DNA of 64,000 nt. Source: Enterococcus montenegrensis. Lineage in GTDB: Bacteria > Bacillota > Bacilli > Lactobacillales > Enterococcaceae. Below are positions 27,103-36,539 of the stretch, piece after piece. The notes below the pieces were generated by a model, which was not told the DNA's origin, made no database searches, and was given only the letters and a program-made list of their open reading frames with translations. Every line of letters begins with the position of its first letter. Position 1 is the stretch's first letter. The stretch covers positions 2,154,501 to 2,218,500 of the forward strand of contig NZ_CP120467.1 in NCBI RefSeq assembly GCF_029983095.1, read 5' to 3'. Made by a program: the position numbers and the translations under genes.

Positions 27103-28950
27103 CTAGCCTGCCAACTCTTCAAATTGAGAATTGTAAAGTTGTGCGTAGTAGCCACCTTTAGCTAATAATTCTTCGTGGGTACCTTGTTCTTTGATATCCC
27201 CATCTTGCATGTAAAGAATTTTATCGGCATCTTTAATTGTCGATAAGCGGTGGGCGATAACAAAGGAAGTTCGTCCGGCCATTAAATTGTTCATAGCATT
27301 TTGAATTAAGACTTCTGTCCGTGTATCAACAGAAGATGTCGCTTCATCTAAAATCAAAATTGGTTTATCGGCTAAGATTGCTCGGGCAATGGTTAACAAT
27401 TGTTTTTGTCCTTGGGAGATGTTAGAAGATTCTTCGTTTAACTCCATGTTGTAGCCACCAGGCAATGTTTCAATAAAGTGATGAACATGGGCTGCTTTTG
27501 CTGCTGCGTAAACTTCTTCATCTGTTGCATCTAAGTTCCCATAACGTAAGTTGTCCATAATGGTTCCTTTAAACAACCACGTATCTTGTAGGACCATCCC
27601 GATATTTTCCCGTAAGTCGGCACGATTGAAATCGCGAATATCATGCCCATCAATTTTAATGGCGCCTGAGTTTACATCGTAAAAACGCATCAACAATTTG
27701 ACCATTGTTGTTTTACCAGCACCAGTTGGTCCAACGATGGCAACAGTTTGCCCAGGATCAACATGACTGCTGAAATCGTTAATGATGATTTTATCTGGTG
27801 TGTAACCAAAGTGTACATGTTCAAAGTCCACTTCACCTTTAACTTTACCGATCTTCACTGGATTTTCGACTGTTTGTGCTTCTTCTTCTTCACCTAAGAA
27901 TTCAAAAACACGTTCAGCTGCGGCTGCCATAGATTGCAGCATATTCGAAACTTGTGCCAATTGGGCAATAGGTTGTGTCAAGTTACGAACGTATTGGATA
28001 AACGCTTGAATATCCCCAACGGTAATTGTACCGTTATACGCCAAGATACCCCCGATAATCGCGACTGCAACATAACCTAAGTTACCAACAAAGTTCATAA
28101 TCGGTTGCATCAAACCTGAAAGAAATTGTGATTTCCAAGCAGATTTAAAAAGAATGTCATTTTGTTCTTTGAATTCATTCAACGCATTTTCTTCATCGTT
28201 AAATAGATGAACAATATTGTAACCACCGACAGTTTCTTCTACTTGACCATTAATTTTACCTAAATATTTTTGTTGCGTAGCAAAATATTTTTGTGAGTAT
28301 TTTACGACAACCATAATTAGGAGTAACGAAATGGGTACGATCAAAATAGAGATACCAGTCATTTTAACAGAGATCGATAACATCATGATGATTACACCAA
28401 TAATAGTAAAAGTTGACGTAATCAACTGCGTAACCGATTGGTTTAAAGATTGTCCCAGCGTATCCACATCATTTGTGATACGGGATAAAACTTCACCAGT
28501 TGTCCGGCTTTCAAAGTAATTCATTGGCATCCGGTTGATTTTCTCAGAAATTTCTTTACGCATACGATAGGTAACTTTTTGCGTGACCGTGGACATAATC
28601 CAACCTTGCATCACACCAAATAGTGCAGCTACTAAGTACAAACCTAACATGAAGAGTAAAATTTGACCGATTTTATCAAAGTTGATGCCGCCGGTACCTT
28701 GATATTTTTTAATTAAGCCATTAAAAAGTTCTGTAATGGCTTTAGATAAGATTTTTGGTCCCCAAATATTGAAAACAGTTGATGCTGCCGCGAATATCAT
28801 GACGAACAAGACAGCAATCTTATAATTTGCCATATAGGAGACTAATTTTTTGATAGTACCTTTGAAGTCTTTGGCTTTTTCGCCACCGGCCATACCGCCG
28901 CCCATTGGTCCATGTCCGCCCCGCGGACGTTGTTGTTTACTTTCTGCCAT
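27103..28950 (-). CDS. ABC exporter half-transporter, canonical NBD (second pair)
   Basis: This 615-residue permease-ATPase has a Gly/Arg-rich cytoplasmic N-terminus (about 1-35) and six helices to about 340. The NBD has Walker A GPTGAGKTT, signature ISQGQKQ, Walker B ILILDEATSSVD and switch IAHRLST, all canonical. It starts 12 bp after the preceding half-transporter gene and must pair with it. The family exports drugs, lipids or peptides. Control is likely through the TetR-type gene at the head of the operon, which is frameshifted here. Confidence 0.92.
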   Translation of the reverse strand: MAESKQQRPRGGHGPMGGGMAGGEKAKDFKGTIKKLVSYMANYKIAVLFVMIFAAASTVFNIWGPKILSKAITELFNGLIKKYQGTGGINFDKIGQILLFMLGLYLVAALFGVMQGWIMSTVTQKVTYRMRKEISEKINRMPMNYFESRTTGEVLSRITNDVDTLGQSLNQSVTQLITSTFTIIGVIIMMLSISVKMTGISILIVPISLLLIMVVVKYSQKYFATQQKYLGKINGQVEETVGGYNIVHLFNDEENALNEFKEQNDILFKSAWKSQFLSGLMQPIMNFVGNLGYVAVAIIGGILAYNGTITVGDIQAFIQYVRNLTQPIAQLAQVSNMLQSMAAAAERVFEFLGEEEEAQTVENPVKIGKVKGEVDFEHVHFGYTPDKIIINDFSSHVDPGQTVAIVGPTGAGKTTMVKLLMRFYDVNSGAIKIDGHDIRDFNRADLRENIGMVLQDTWLFKGTIMDNLRYGNLDATDEEVYAAAKAAHVHHFIETLPGGYNMELNEESSNISQGQKQLLTIARAILADKPILILDEATSSVDTRTEVLIQNAMNNLMAGRTSFVIAHRLSTIKDADKILYMQDGDIKEQGTHEELLAKGGYYAQLYNSQFEELAG

Positions 28951-28962
28951 TTTCTTCGCCTC

Positions 28963-31353
28963 CTATTCTGCTTCCAAACCTAATTCAGCATTACTCAATT
29001 GTGATGAAGCAATTTCTTGATAAACAGCAGATGTTTCCATCAATTCATCATGTGTACCTTGCGCCACAATCCGACCTTCATTTAAAACGATAATATTGTC
29101 AGCATGCAAAATAGTAGAAATTTTTTGTGCCACAATAATTTGGGTAATATCTTTAACATTTTCTGCTAATGCGCGTCGCAGTGCAACATCCGTTTTATTA
29201 TCCAAAGCAGAAAGTGAATCGTCAAAAATCAAAATTTTCGGATCTTTTGCTAACGCACGTGCAATGGACAAGCGTTGTTTTTGACCACCAGAAACGTTTG
29301 TCCCACCTTGTGAGATGGCACGATCATAACCGTCATCATTGGAGTCGATGAATTCTTCTGCTTGGGCAATCATCGCGGCTTTTTTCATTTGTTCGTCTGT
29401 AATACCTTCCACGTCACCAAATTTAATATTAGATTTAATATCGCCAGAGAATAAAATTCCTTTTTGCGGTACAAACCCGATTAAATCATGTAATTTATGC
29501 AAACTCATTTGGCGAATGTCTACGCCATCAATGGTAATGCGACCAGTCGAAACATCAAACAAACGGGGAATCAAGTTGACAACCGTTGACTTACCAGAAC
29601 CCGTGGAACCGATTAAAGCTGTTGTTTGCCCAGGTTTAGCAGTGAAATTCAAATGATGCAATACATCTTCATCTGCATCTGGGTAACGGAATGTTACACC
29701 TTCGAATTTTACTTCCCCATTAAAGTCGTGATCATCTTGAGGTTGTTCAGGATTAGTAATTGTTGGTTTTGTTTCTAAGACTTCGTCAACGCGACCAGCA
29801 GATACGTTAGCACGTGGTAAAATAATTGAAACCATCGAAAGCATCATAAAGGCCATTACGATTTGCATTGTATACGTAATAAAGGCCATCATATCCCCAA
29901 CTTGTAATTGTCCGGCATCCATATTGTGACCGCCAACCCAAACGATTAAAACAGAAATACCATTCATCAACAACATCATAATTGGCATCATAATAGACAT
30001 CGCCCGGTTAACAAACATTTGCGTTTTCATTAGGTCTGTATTGGCACCATCAAAACGTTTTTCTTCGTATTTTTCACGGGAGAAGGCCCGAATAACTGGT
30101 AAACCAGTAATGATTTCACGGGAAACTAAGTTCACCCGGTCGACCAGTTTTTGCAAGCTCTTGAATTTTGGCATTGTAAAACCAAGTAAAGTCAAAACTA
30201 AAATCAAGACTAAACCAACGGCAACACCAATAATCCAGCCCATACCAGTACCTGTTTTATATACTTCGTAAATCCCACCTAAACCTAATATCGGTGCGTA
30301 CAGTACCATCCGAATTGTCATAACCAAACCCATTTGGATTTGTTGAATATCATTTGTACTGCGTGTGATTAAGGAAGCTGGTGAGAATTTTTCCATTTCA
30401 GCATTTGAAAATTGTAAAATTTGATTGAATTGTCCCACCCGCAAATTTTTACCAACAGAAGAAGAAACCAAGGAAGCAATTAAACCAACTAAAATTGCAG
30501 CGGCAGCAGAGATTAACGTTAAAATAATCATTTGCGTACCCTTTTTCACCATATAATCAGTTTGAATTTGCTTAGTATCTTTATTCAAGGCTTTATACTC
30601 GGCTAATGTCAATTGGACTCCAACTGTTTTCATGGAATCACTTCCCATATCGCCAAGCTCGTCTTTGGTTTCTTTTCTTGCAGCTGCTAATTTTGCTGGC
30701 ATCGCATCATTGGTTTTTTTCAACTCGTTTCCAAGTTCTTGGGCCTGGGCACCTTTGGCTTTGGCTTCATCCCCAAGTTTTTGGGCCTCGGCACCTTTTT
30801 CTTGGGCGGTTGCTATATCACCACCTGCTGCAGCTTGTTGCGCTTGGGCTGCGGCTTGTTGGGCTTGTTGTCCCAATGTTTTAGCTTCGTTACCAAGTGC
30901 TTGGGCTTTTTTGCCGTCTGTGCCTAATTTTTGATAGGTCGTTAAAATTTCTTTGGCAGCATTCCCGTCTTTTGAATCTTTGGCTTGAGAAGAAGCCAGC
31001 ATCATCATTGGCAATTCAAAAATCTTGGCCAATTTTTCTTTTGTCATACCATCTTTTAAATCAAGATTGTAAACATCAACTTTTTTACCATCTACTGTTT
31101 TTGTAGTGGCTTTATAATTTTCTTTAATCGTATCTTTTTCAGCATCCGTCATAAATAACTCGATAGCTGATAGCGTGGACTTGCGAATTGTTTCTGGTGT
31201 CGCAGTTTCTAGTCCTCCTTGTTGAATACCTACGTCGACGATGTCTGACGTAATACTTGGTAATGTCAAATCACTATGCGCTTGGATTCCTAAAAGTACC
31301 AGTGCTGCTAGGATTGCATACCAATATTTTCCCAGATATTTAAATAATTTCAC
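28963..31353 (-). CDS. ABC exporter half-transporter with large extracytoplasmic insert, degenerate NBD
   Basis: At 796 residues this is about 200 longer than a standard half-transporter. The extra sequence lies between TM1 (about 10-28) and TM2 (near 275), so it faces outside. It contains an Ala/Gln/Lys-rich repeat of the AQxLGxEAKxxGxQAQ type, probably coiled coil (about 160-225). The NBD has Walker A GSTGSGKST and signature VSGGQKQR, but Walker B ends in DD (ILIFDDSLSALD) and the switch His is missing (AQKISTI), so it is the degenerate half. Its partner follows 12 bp downstream. Confidence 0.9.
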   Translation of the reverse strand: MKLFKYLGKYWYAILAALVLLGIQAHSDLTLPSITSDIVDVGIQQGGLETATPETIRKSTLSAIELFMTDAEKDTIKENYKATTKTVDGKKVDVYNLDLKDGMTKEKLAKIFELPMMMLASSQAKDSKDGNAAKEILTTYQKLGTDGKKAQALGNEAKTLGQQAQQAAAQAQQAAAGGDIATAQEKGAEAQKLGDEAKAKGAQAQELGNELKKTNDAMPAKLAAARKETKDELGDMGSDSMKTVGVQLTLAEYKALNKDTKQIQTDYMVKKGTQMIILTLISAAAAILVGLIASLVSSSVGKNLRVGQFNQILQFSNAEMEKFSPASLITRSTNDIQQIQMGLVMTIRMVLYAPILGLGGIYEVYKTGTGMGWIIGVAVGLVLILVLTLLGFTMPKFKSLQKLVDRVNLVSREIITGLPVIRAFSREKYEEKRFDGANTDLMKTQMFVNRAMSIMMPIMMLLMNGISVLIVWVGGHNMDAGQLQVGDMMAFITYTMQIVMAFMMLSMVSIILPRANVSAGRVDEVLETKPTITNPEQPQDDHDFNGEVKFEGVTFRYPDADEDVLHHLNFTAKPGQTTALIGSTGSGKSTVVNLIPRLFDVSTGRITIDGVDIRQMSLHKLHDLIGFVPQKGILFSGDIKSNIKFGDVEGITDEQMKKAAMIAQAEEFIDSNDDGYDRAISQGGTNVSGGQKQRLSIARALAKDPKILIFDDSLSALDNKTDVALRRALAENVKDITQIIVAQKISTILHADNIIVLNEGRIVAQGTHDELMETSAVYQEIASSQLSNAELGLEAE

Positions 31354-31367
31354 GTCTGCAACCTTCC

Positions 31368-32059
31368 TTATCTACTTAATTTTTCATCTTTAGGTTTTGT
31401 AGCACCACTTTTTAGCCAATTGAGCTTTAAAGTAAAATCCTTTAAAACTTCTTCCATATCAAAATCGTCTTTTCCAACTAACTGGCGATACCCTTCTGCA
31501 ACAGACGAAAATACCATGTGCATCAACATTTTGACTAAAATTTTCAACTCATCTTCGTTTGCAACTTTTAAAGTCGTCAGATCAATCATATTGTAAAATT
31601 CCTGCATGGTTTCTTTATGTTCTTGGCGTGCCTCTTCAGAATGAAAAGCCACATGGGGATGATTTCGTTTATCAAAATGGGGTGAAACTTTATGGAAAGA
31701 ACGATAGTCCATATTCATAAACAAGTTCTTATAAAAGGCTGCATTCTCACCTTGCAAAACTTCTTTCACCATTTTGATAAAGTAAATTTCAAAACCGTCA
31801 AAAAGTTGTCCTTTTGCCTCTCTCATGGCATTATTCAACTCATGTTGGGTATTGCGCCGCATACTTTGAAAATAATAGAAATATAAATCTTCTTTATCTT
31901 CAAAATATTGATAAAAACTTCCCGGGGAATCCCGGCATCTTTAATAATTTGCGCAATTGACGCATCCACTAAAGGTGCTCTGGAAAACTCTTTTTTCGCA
32001 GCTTTCATAATTCGTTGCTGCTTTTCTCTTGTCAGATGAAAAAAGGTTTCCTTTGGCAT
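31368..32059 (-). pseudogene. TetR-family regulator, frameshifted
   Basis: The first frame (ATG 32059) has a typical TetR HTH start: FFHLTREKQQRIMKAAKKEF, then IAQIIKDAGIPR. The second frame (to 31368) is a normal TetR C-terminal domain of about 165 residues. They would join as ..DAGIPRGSFYQYFEDKEDLY.. if one G were restored in a G run at about 31921-31925 (minus strand GGG instead of GGGG). AGGAG precedes the start. It heads the ABC exporter operon and would normally repress it. The lesion is either real inactivation or a homopolymer error. Confidence 0.85.
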
Positions 32060-32100
32060 GATCTCTCCTCCTTACTTTAAAAATTTTCACTTTAAATAAA

Positions 32101-32128
32101 TGACGCTATGTCATGTGACAATGTGTCA
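32101..32128. promoter_or_regulatory. Operator-like palindromes upstream of the TetR-type gene
   Basis: TGAC and GTCA bracket a 28-bp segment with a central GTCATGTGAC palindrome and the repeated half-site ATGTCAT/ATGTGTCAT. It sits 40-70 bp before the regulator start, the expected place for an autoregulatory TetR operator. Confidence 0.55.
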
Positions 32129-32632
32129 TTATACGCTCATTTTTGGCAATTGCAAGCATTTTGCATAATTATTTTCATAAAAACCTTCAAACAAAAATTG
32201 TTATTTAAAAAGTTAAAAATATTGATTTGTCAGCGTTTAAACGCAAAACGTATATTATCTTTTGAAATAAAGTCAGCATTTTACTATTTTCAAACAAAAA
32301 AATTTCATACTTTCTTCATATATCAATTTGAAATAACGGTTTCAATTTTATCAAGACAATAACAATTGATTATATTTCTTGCAAAAAAATATACCAATTT
32401 GTTTTCACGTTTTTTAATCGTTGACGTTAAGGTTATCAAAATTTTGTTTTTTAAATTTGCCAAGCCATCTCGCCGTTTTTTCAAAGCTGAAGATTAAACT
32501 TTAGTACTTTTAATTTTGATTGTCTTAAAAAAATCCTCACATAAAAAGTCGTCCTAACTTTCAAAACTTAAAAACTACACCAACTTATCATCTTTAGGTT
32601 TGCTACTACGACTTAATCCTTGAGAATTTTTC
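32129..32632. other. Long AT-rich gene-free region
   Basis: About 500 bp with no convincing gene. An 84-codon plus-strand frame (32108-32362) is AT-rich, lacks a ribosome-binding site and has no protein-like composition, so I treat it as chance. No RNA motif was recognised. The region may carry the TetR-ABC promoter at its left edge. Confidence 0.5.
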
Positions 32633-33370
32633 CTATTTTATTTCTTGCAACCAATGAATAATAATCTGACCAATTTTCCTTTGTTGTTCATCATTGGAGA
32701 TTGTTGCTTGTCCATCACCTTTTTGTGCTCCGTAACTGCCAAAGCCAGCATGATTGCCACCTTTAATGATTTCATAAGTAGCCGTCTTTGGTAAATAGTT
32801 TTTGGCTTTTTGATACTGTTTATGATTTAATACCTGATCTTTACTAGCTGTAATTGATAAAACCGGTATATTGTTCTTTACAAGTGACCCTTTCTCATCA
32901 GGATAACTAGCTAAAAAAATCATACCCGCAATATCTTTGGGCTGGTTATGTGCATAACGACTCGCCATCACCCCACCTAATGAATGACCGACTAAAATAT
33001 TTCTTTCATGTGGATTCATCACAGCATCTGCTTTATTTGGGGCCATTACAGCTAAATTCAAAGGTAACTTCAAAATATAAACCCGATAACCTGCCGCAGC
33101 TATTTCTTGGGCCCAAATGCGATAACTCGCCGGATTGACCAAAGCCCCCGGATAAAAGATAAGATTTGTCTTTTCTTTTGTTTTATCTGCCTGTTGACTA
33201 GTAAATAATTCGTAATCTTTTGTAACTTTTACCGGCTTAATTGTACTTGCAGCACTTGTGGGGGTGTAGGTGTTCACTTTTAGATAGAAAACACCACCTG
33301 CTATTACTAAAATAAAGGCAACAAAAATTCCCAGCAGCGTTTTTTGCCACCAACGCCATTTCTTCAACAT
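32633..33370 (-). CDS. Membrane-anchored alpha/beta hydrolase
   Basis: This 245-residue protein has one N-terminal transmembrane helix (about 12-32), a short linker, then an alpha/beta-hydrolase domain. The nucleophile elbow is GHSLGG (about 129-134), and GGNHAGFG near the C-terminus holds the catalytic His. IFYPGALV carries the oxyanion-hole region. It probably acts outside the cell on an unknown ester or amide. It ends 10 bp before the dihydrofolate-reductase-like gene in the same direction, so the two form an operon. Confidence 0.85.
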   Translation of the reverse strand: MLKKWRWWQKTLLGIFVAFILVIAGGVFYLKVNTYTPTSAASTIKPVKVTKDYELFTSQQADKTKEKTNLIFYPGALVNPASYRIWAQEIAAAGYRVYILKLPLNLAVMAPNKADAVMNPHERNILVGHSLGGVMASRYAHNQPKDIAGMIFLASYPDEKGSLVKNNIPVLSITASKDQVLNHKQYQKAKNYLPKTATYEIIKGGNHAGFGSYGAQKGDGQATISNDEQQRKIGQIIIHWLQEIK

Positions 33371-33380
33371 AAAACCTTCC

Positions 33381-33908
33381 TTACGTCATTTTTTTACGAT
33401 AATGTAATTCCACCAATTCACCCATTTGCGTTGTCGCAACAAACGTTAGCCGTTGTTGATAATTGCCTGTTGGAAATAACCGTTTACCACTGCCTAGTAA
33501 CACTGGCGCAATTTGTATCCAGTATTCGTCCAATAGATCAGCTTTCATTAATTGAGTTAATAAATTGCCGCCACCAACAATCCAAATATAGTCCTTGACT
33601 TGATTTTTCAAATCACCAATCACTTTGACAGGATCTTCACTGGTAAAATACCCCTCATGAATTTCATCTGTTCGCGTGCGGGAAAAAACGATCTTCTGTT
33701 TATTTGGATACAAGGATTCTTCTTGCAGTAATTTCAATACTTCATCGTACGTAACACGTCCCATAACGACCGTCGCAACTTTTTCTGCAAAACTTTCATA
33801 AGTCGAAACACCAGCTAAATCCGTATCAAACAACCATTGCAAATTATCATTACTGTCTGCTAAATAGCCATCCAAACTAATCGCACCATAAAACACGACT
33901 TTACCCAA
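33381..33908 (-). CDS. Dihydrofolate reductase-like (RibD C-terminal domain) protein
   Basis: This 175-residue protein has the RibD_C/DHFR-like fold: VVFYGAISLDGYLAD at the N-terminus, VVMGRVTYDE (NADPH-contact), IVFSRT, and IWIVGGGNLLTQLM near residue 110. Stand-alone proteins of this family (YwjB/YyaP type) are putative reductases of unknown substrate, distinct from true FolA. ATG 33908 has GGAGG upstream. It lies just upstream of the alpha/beta hydrolase gene in the same operon. Confidence 0.82.
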   Translation of the reverse strand: MGKVVFYGAISLDGYLADSNDNLQWLFDTDLAGVSTYESFAEKVATVVMGRVTYDEVLKLLQEESLYPNKQKIVFSRTRTDEIHEGYFTSEDPVKVIGDLKNQVKDYIWIVGGGNLLTQLMKADLLDEYWIQIAPVLLGSGKRLFPTGNYQQRLTFVATTQMGELVELHYRKKMT

Positions 33909-33943
33909 GTAAATACCTCCATTATGTATTTAAAAATTTACAC

Positions 33944-33985
33944 AAAAAAAGACCACTTCTTGATTATAGCAACAAGAAGCAGTCT
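33944..33985 (-). terminator. Terminator downstream of the 68-aa gene
   Basis: AGACTGCTTCTTG pairs with CAAGAAGTGGTCT on the minus strand, followed by U7. Confidence 0.85.
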
Positions 33986-34070
33986 TATAAAAAGATACGA
34001 CTGAAAGATTTTATTATTATAAGCAAACTCATTTCATACTCAAAAATTATAAGCATTCCAAAATTTTTAC

Positions 34071-34277
34071 TTAATACATTTCAGTTAACTCCAAAGCATC
34101 GCGAATATCGCCATTTTCATAAACACGGACTTGAGCTAAAGTTCCAGTTCCACCTTGAGCTCGCCATTCTTTACTTGCTATCTTAATTTGCCAATAATGA
34201 CCATATTCATCAATTCCTTCCCCCATATCATTATATAAAAGATCATCATTATAATTCACTAGTGTTGTATGAAACAT
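34071..34277 (-). CDS. Small protein of unknown function (68 aa)
   Basis: This 68-residue acidic, soluble protein has several aromatic residues (YGHYWQIKIASKEWRAQGG) and a plausible beta-rich composition. No family is recognised. The start region is unusual: no Shine-Dalgarno is visible, and a 13-bp inverted repeat brackets the start codon. A terminator follows about 90 bp downstream. The gene marks the left edge of the accessory region. Expression is likely but unproven. Confidence 0.55.
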   Translation of the reverse strand: MFHTTLVNYNDDLLYNDMGEGIDEYGHYWQIKIASKEWRAQGGTGTLAQVRVYENGDIRDALELTEMY

Positions 34278-34301
34278 TATATATTTCGTACAACACTAGT
34301 G
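34258..34301. repeat. Perfect 13-bp inverted repeat around the start codon of the 68-aa gene
   Basis: CACTAGTGTTGTA (34258-34270) and its exact complement (34289-34301) are separated by 18 bp that contain the ATG at 34275-34277. In RNA it would form a stable hairpin presenting or hiding the start. As DNA it could be an operator. Confidence 0.75.
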
Positions 34302-34326
34302 ATATTTTCTCTAAATTACAATTGTA

Positions 34327-35250
34327 TCAACGATAATGTTTCCAAGCTTGCTTAATTAAGCTCGCGATATACTCAATATTCTGATTGTCCTTTAGAATAA
34401 TTTCGTAGTCCCCATTTCCCCAATGGCCTGTTTGACTCACATCTCGTGCCATATTTTCCGGGTCATTTAGCTCACCCGCTTTTAAATTGATCCAAAGTTT
34501 CAACGCATTCTTCTGTATATGGATATCCACAATATTGCGCTTTAATTTAAAGGAATTATAGAGTTTCACGGGTTTAATTTGAATATTTCCATCCCACCCA
34601 AGAATAATTTCCCTTAAATCATCATACAAATTTTGAATGTCTAGATTACCAATTTGACGATTTTTTTCTTCCGTGTAAATCATTATTTCTTTTGATAAGC
34701 CTTTCTTACTAACTGAATTCAATTCATTAGTCTCAATACTTCTTATCTGTCCAAAGTTAGTTTTTTTAAGGAATTCAACATCAAACAAACCATTCTCATA
34801 TTTTTTTGCCACGAGTAAATCAATTGGTAAGTCAGGGTTATTAAACGCACCATACTGATAATTGGTGTAGTCTCGTGCTATAAACAAAATTTTTGTTTGA
34901 GACCAATCAATATCTTTTACCCGCTTCAAATTTGCAGGATAATGTTCATTATAACTTAAGGTAAAATCCCCTTTATGCGCCAAAAGACTGTTGAGATAAG
35001 CATAGCCTTGATCAACCACGCTAAATTTTTTTCCCATTTTGTATTCAATGATCACAAAACTATTCGTCTCCTCGTCAAACGCAACTGTATCAAGACGAAA
35101 ATTGTCCACAACAAATTCAGTTGCCACGAATTTTAAATTGAACAGCACCTCTAAATTGGACTCAATCAAACATTGAAGCTCCTTTTCATTGCTGAACATA
35201 ACTTCTTTGACTGCAACTAGTTCTTGATTTTTTAATCGATATAAAACCAT
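34327..35250 (-). CDS. PD-(D/E)XK-like nuclease domain protein with DUF5655-type C-terminus
   Basis: This 307-residue protein starts at ATG 35250, with AAGAAGG upstream; a GTG 33 bp further out has none. Residues 25-110 form a restriction-endonuclease-like core: RLDTVAF gives Asp54, VIIEYKMGK gives Glu69-x-Lys71, and Gln81 follows. The C-terminal part (about 190-307) resembles DUF5655, often found beside restriction systems. It neighbours a type I restriction-modification locus. It is likely a defence-associated or modification-dependent nuclease; the target is unknown. Confidence 0.75.
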   Translation of the reverse strand: MVLYRLKNQELVAVKEVMFSNEKELQCLIESNLEVLFNLKFVATEFVVDNFRLDTVAFDEETNSFVIIEYKMGKKFSVVDQGYAYLNSLLAHKGDFTLSYNEHYPANLKRVKDIDWSQTKILFIARDYTNYQYGAFNNPDLPIDLLVAKKYENGLFDVEFLKKTNFGQIRSIETNELNSVSKKGLSKEIMIYTEEKNRQIGNLDIQNLYDDLREIILGWDGNIQIKPVKLYNSFKLKRNIVDIHIQKNALKLWINLKAGELNDPENMARDVSQTGHWGNGDYEIILKDNQNIEYIASLIKQAWKHYR

Positions 35251-35344
35251 TCCTATACCTTCTTTTCCGATAATTCTTTTCACTTGTTATCTAAATGATA
35301 GCACAGAAGAGGTTTAGGTAAAAAATTGAAAATAGCTGGTTAAA

Positions 35345-35364
35345 GATTGGGAACAGCGTAAGTT
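35345..35364. repeat. Inverted repeat IR1, copy in silent hsdS
   Basis: GATTGGGAACAGCGTAAGTT is present here on the plus strand and exactly inverted at 38656-38675 in the active hsdS, at the same codon position before TRD1. Recombination between the copies would exchange both TRDs. Confidence 0.9.
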
Positions 35365-35842
35365 ATCAGAAGTAGCAAACCATCGGGGAGGAACGGCTAT
35401 CGAAAAATACTTCAAAGAAGATGGTAGGTACAAAGTTATTTCAATCGGTAGCTATGGATTAGATAGTAAGTATGTTGACCAAAATATTCGTGCAGTATCA
35501 AATGAAGTTACAGATGGTCGAGTTGTTCACAATGGAGAGCTTACTATGGTGCTAAATGATAAAACTGCTAATGGAACTATTATAGGGCGTTCATTGCTGA
35601 TAGAACAAGATAACCAATATATAATCAACCAACGCACTGAGATTATTTCGCCAAAAGAAAACTTTGATTCTGAATTTGCGTACACAATACTTAATGGACC
35701 ATTTAGAGAAAAGGTAAAACGGATTGTTCAAGGTGGAACACAAATTTATGTGAACTATTCAGCAGTTGAAAATCTGGCTCTTGAACTTCCATGCTTTGAA
35801 GAACAACAAAAGATCGGTACCTTATTCAAACAACTAGACACC

Positions 35843-35901
35843 ACCATCACCCTTCATCAGCGTAAGCTAGATCTTCTAAAGCAGATGAAGAAAGGCTTTC
35901 T
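35843..35901. repeat. Inverted repeat IR2, copy in silent hsdS (central conserved region)
   Basis: A 59-bp segment coding for TITLHQRKLDLLKQMKKGFL is 56/59 identical to the inverted copy at 38149-38207. Exact blocks of 24 and 25 bp flank three mismatches. Inversion here would exchange TRD2 only. Confidence 0.88.
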
Positions 35902-36493
35902 GCAAAAGATGTTTCCAAAAGATGATGGGAAAGTCCCTGAACTGCGATTTGCTGACTTTATTGATGAGTGGGAACAGCGGAAGTTGGGAGAAGTGACAGA
36001 TGTTAAGTCTGGTAGAGACTATAAACATCTAAATTCAGGTGTTATTCCTGTTTATGGAACCGGGGGCTACATGCTTAGTGTTGATGAGGCTCTGTCTTAT
36101 GATGAAGATGCTGTTGGGATTGGAAGAAAAGGAACAATAGATAAGCCATATATTTTAAAAGCCCCATTTTGGACCGTAGATACTTTGTTTTATACACTTC
36201 CAAACCAAGAAATTGATTTGAATTTTATTTACGCTATCTTTCAAAATATAGATTGGAAATCTAAAGACGAATCGACGGGTGTTCCTAGTCTTTCAAAAAC
36301 TACTATAAATAAAGTCAACATTTCTGTACCCAGTAAATCCGAACAACAAAAAATCGGTGACTTCTTCCAACAGCTCGACCAAACCATCACCCTTCATCAA
36401 GAAAAGCTAAACAAACTAAAACTACTAAAGAAAAGCTATCTACAAAACATGTTGATTTAATAAAACATTTACTCTCATAAAGATAACAAAGAT

Positions 36494-36528
36494 AATTGAA
36501 AGGATGATTTAATCATCAATTATTTTTT
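36494..36528 (+). terminator. Possible terminator after the silent hsdS
   Basis: AATTG/CAATT and GATGATT/AATCATC can pair, followed by T6. It lies just before the recombinase gene. Confidence 0.5.
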
Positions 36529-36539
36529 GGAGGTCTTTT

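Larger units (their letters stand above)
35342..36460 (+). pseudogene. hsdS: Silent, start-less hsdS allele (type I specificity subunit)
   Basis: The frame is open from about 35336 and reads KDWEQRKLSEV, which aligns with residue 17 onward of the active HsdS. It then gives a full TRD1, conserved central helix, TRD2 and C-terminal helix, ending in YLQNMLI. The first 16 codons, promoter and ribosome-binding site are missing; the first ATG (35546) is inside TRD1. It lies in opposite orientation to the active hsdS, with a recombinase gene between. This is the layout of a storage cassette for specificity switching. Its TRDs differ from those in the active copy. Confidence 0.88.

Noticed and set aside
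32108..32362. 84-codon plus-strand ORF in the AT-rich gap
   Set aside because: No ribosome-binding site, AT-driven composition (Phe, Ile and Lys), and no recognisable domain.
35546..36460. Silent hsdS read as a complete gene from ATG 35546
   Set aside because: The ATG lies inside TRD1. Homology to the active HsdS extends upstream to the inverted repeat, so this is a start-less cassette.
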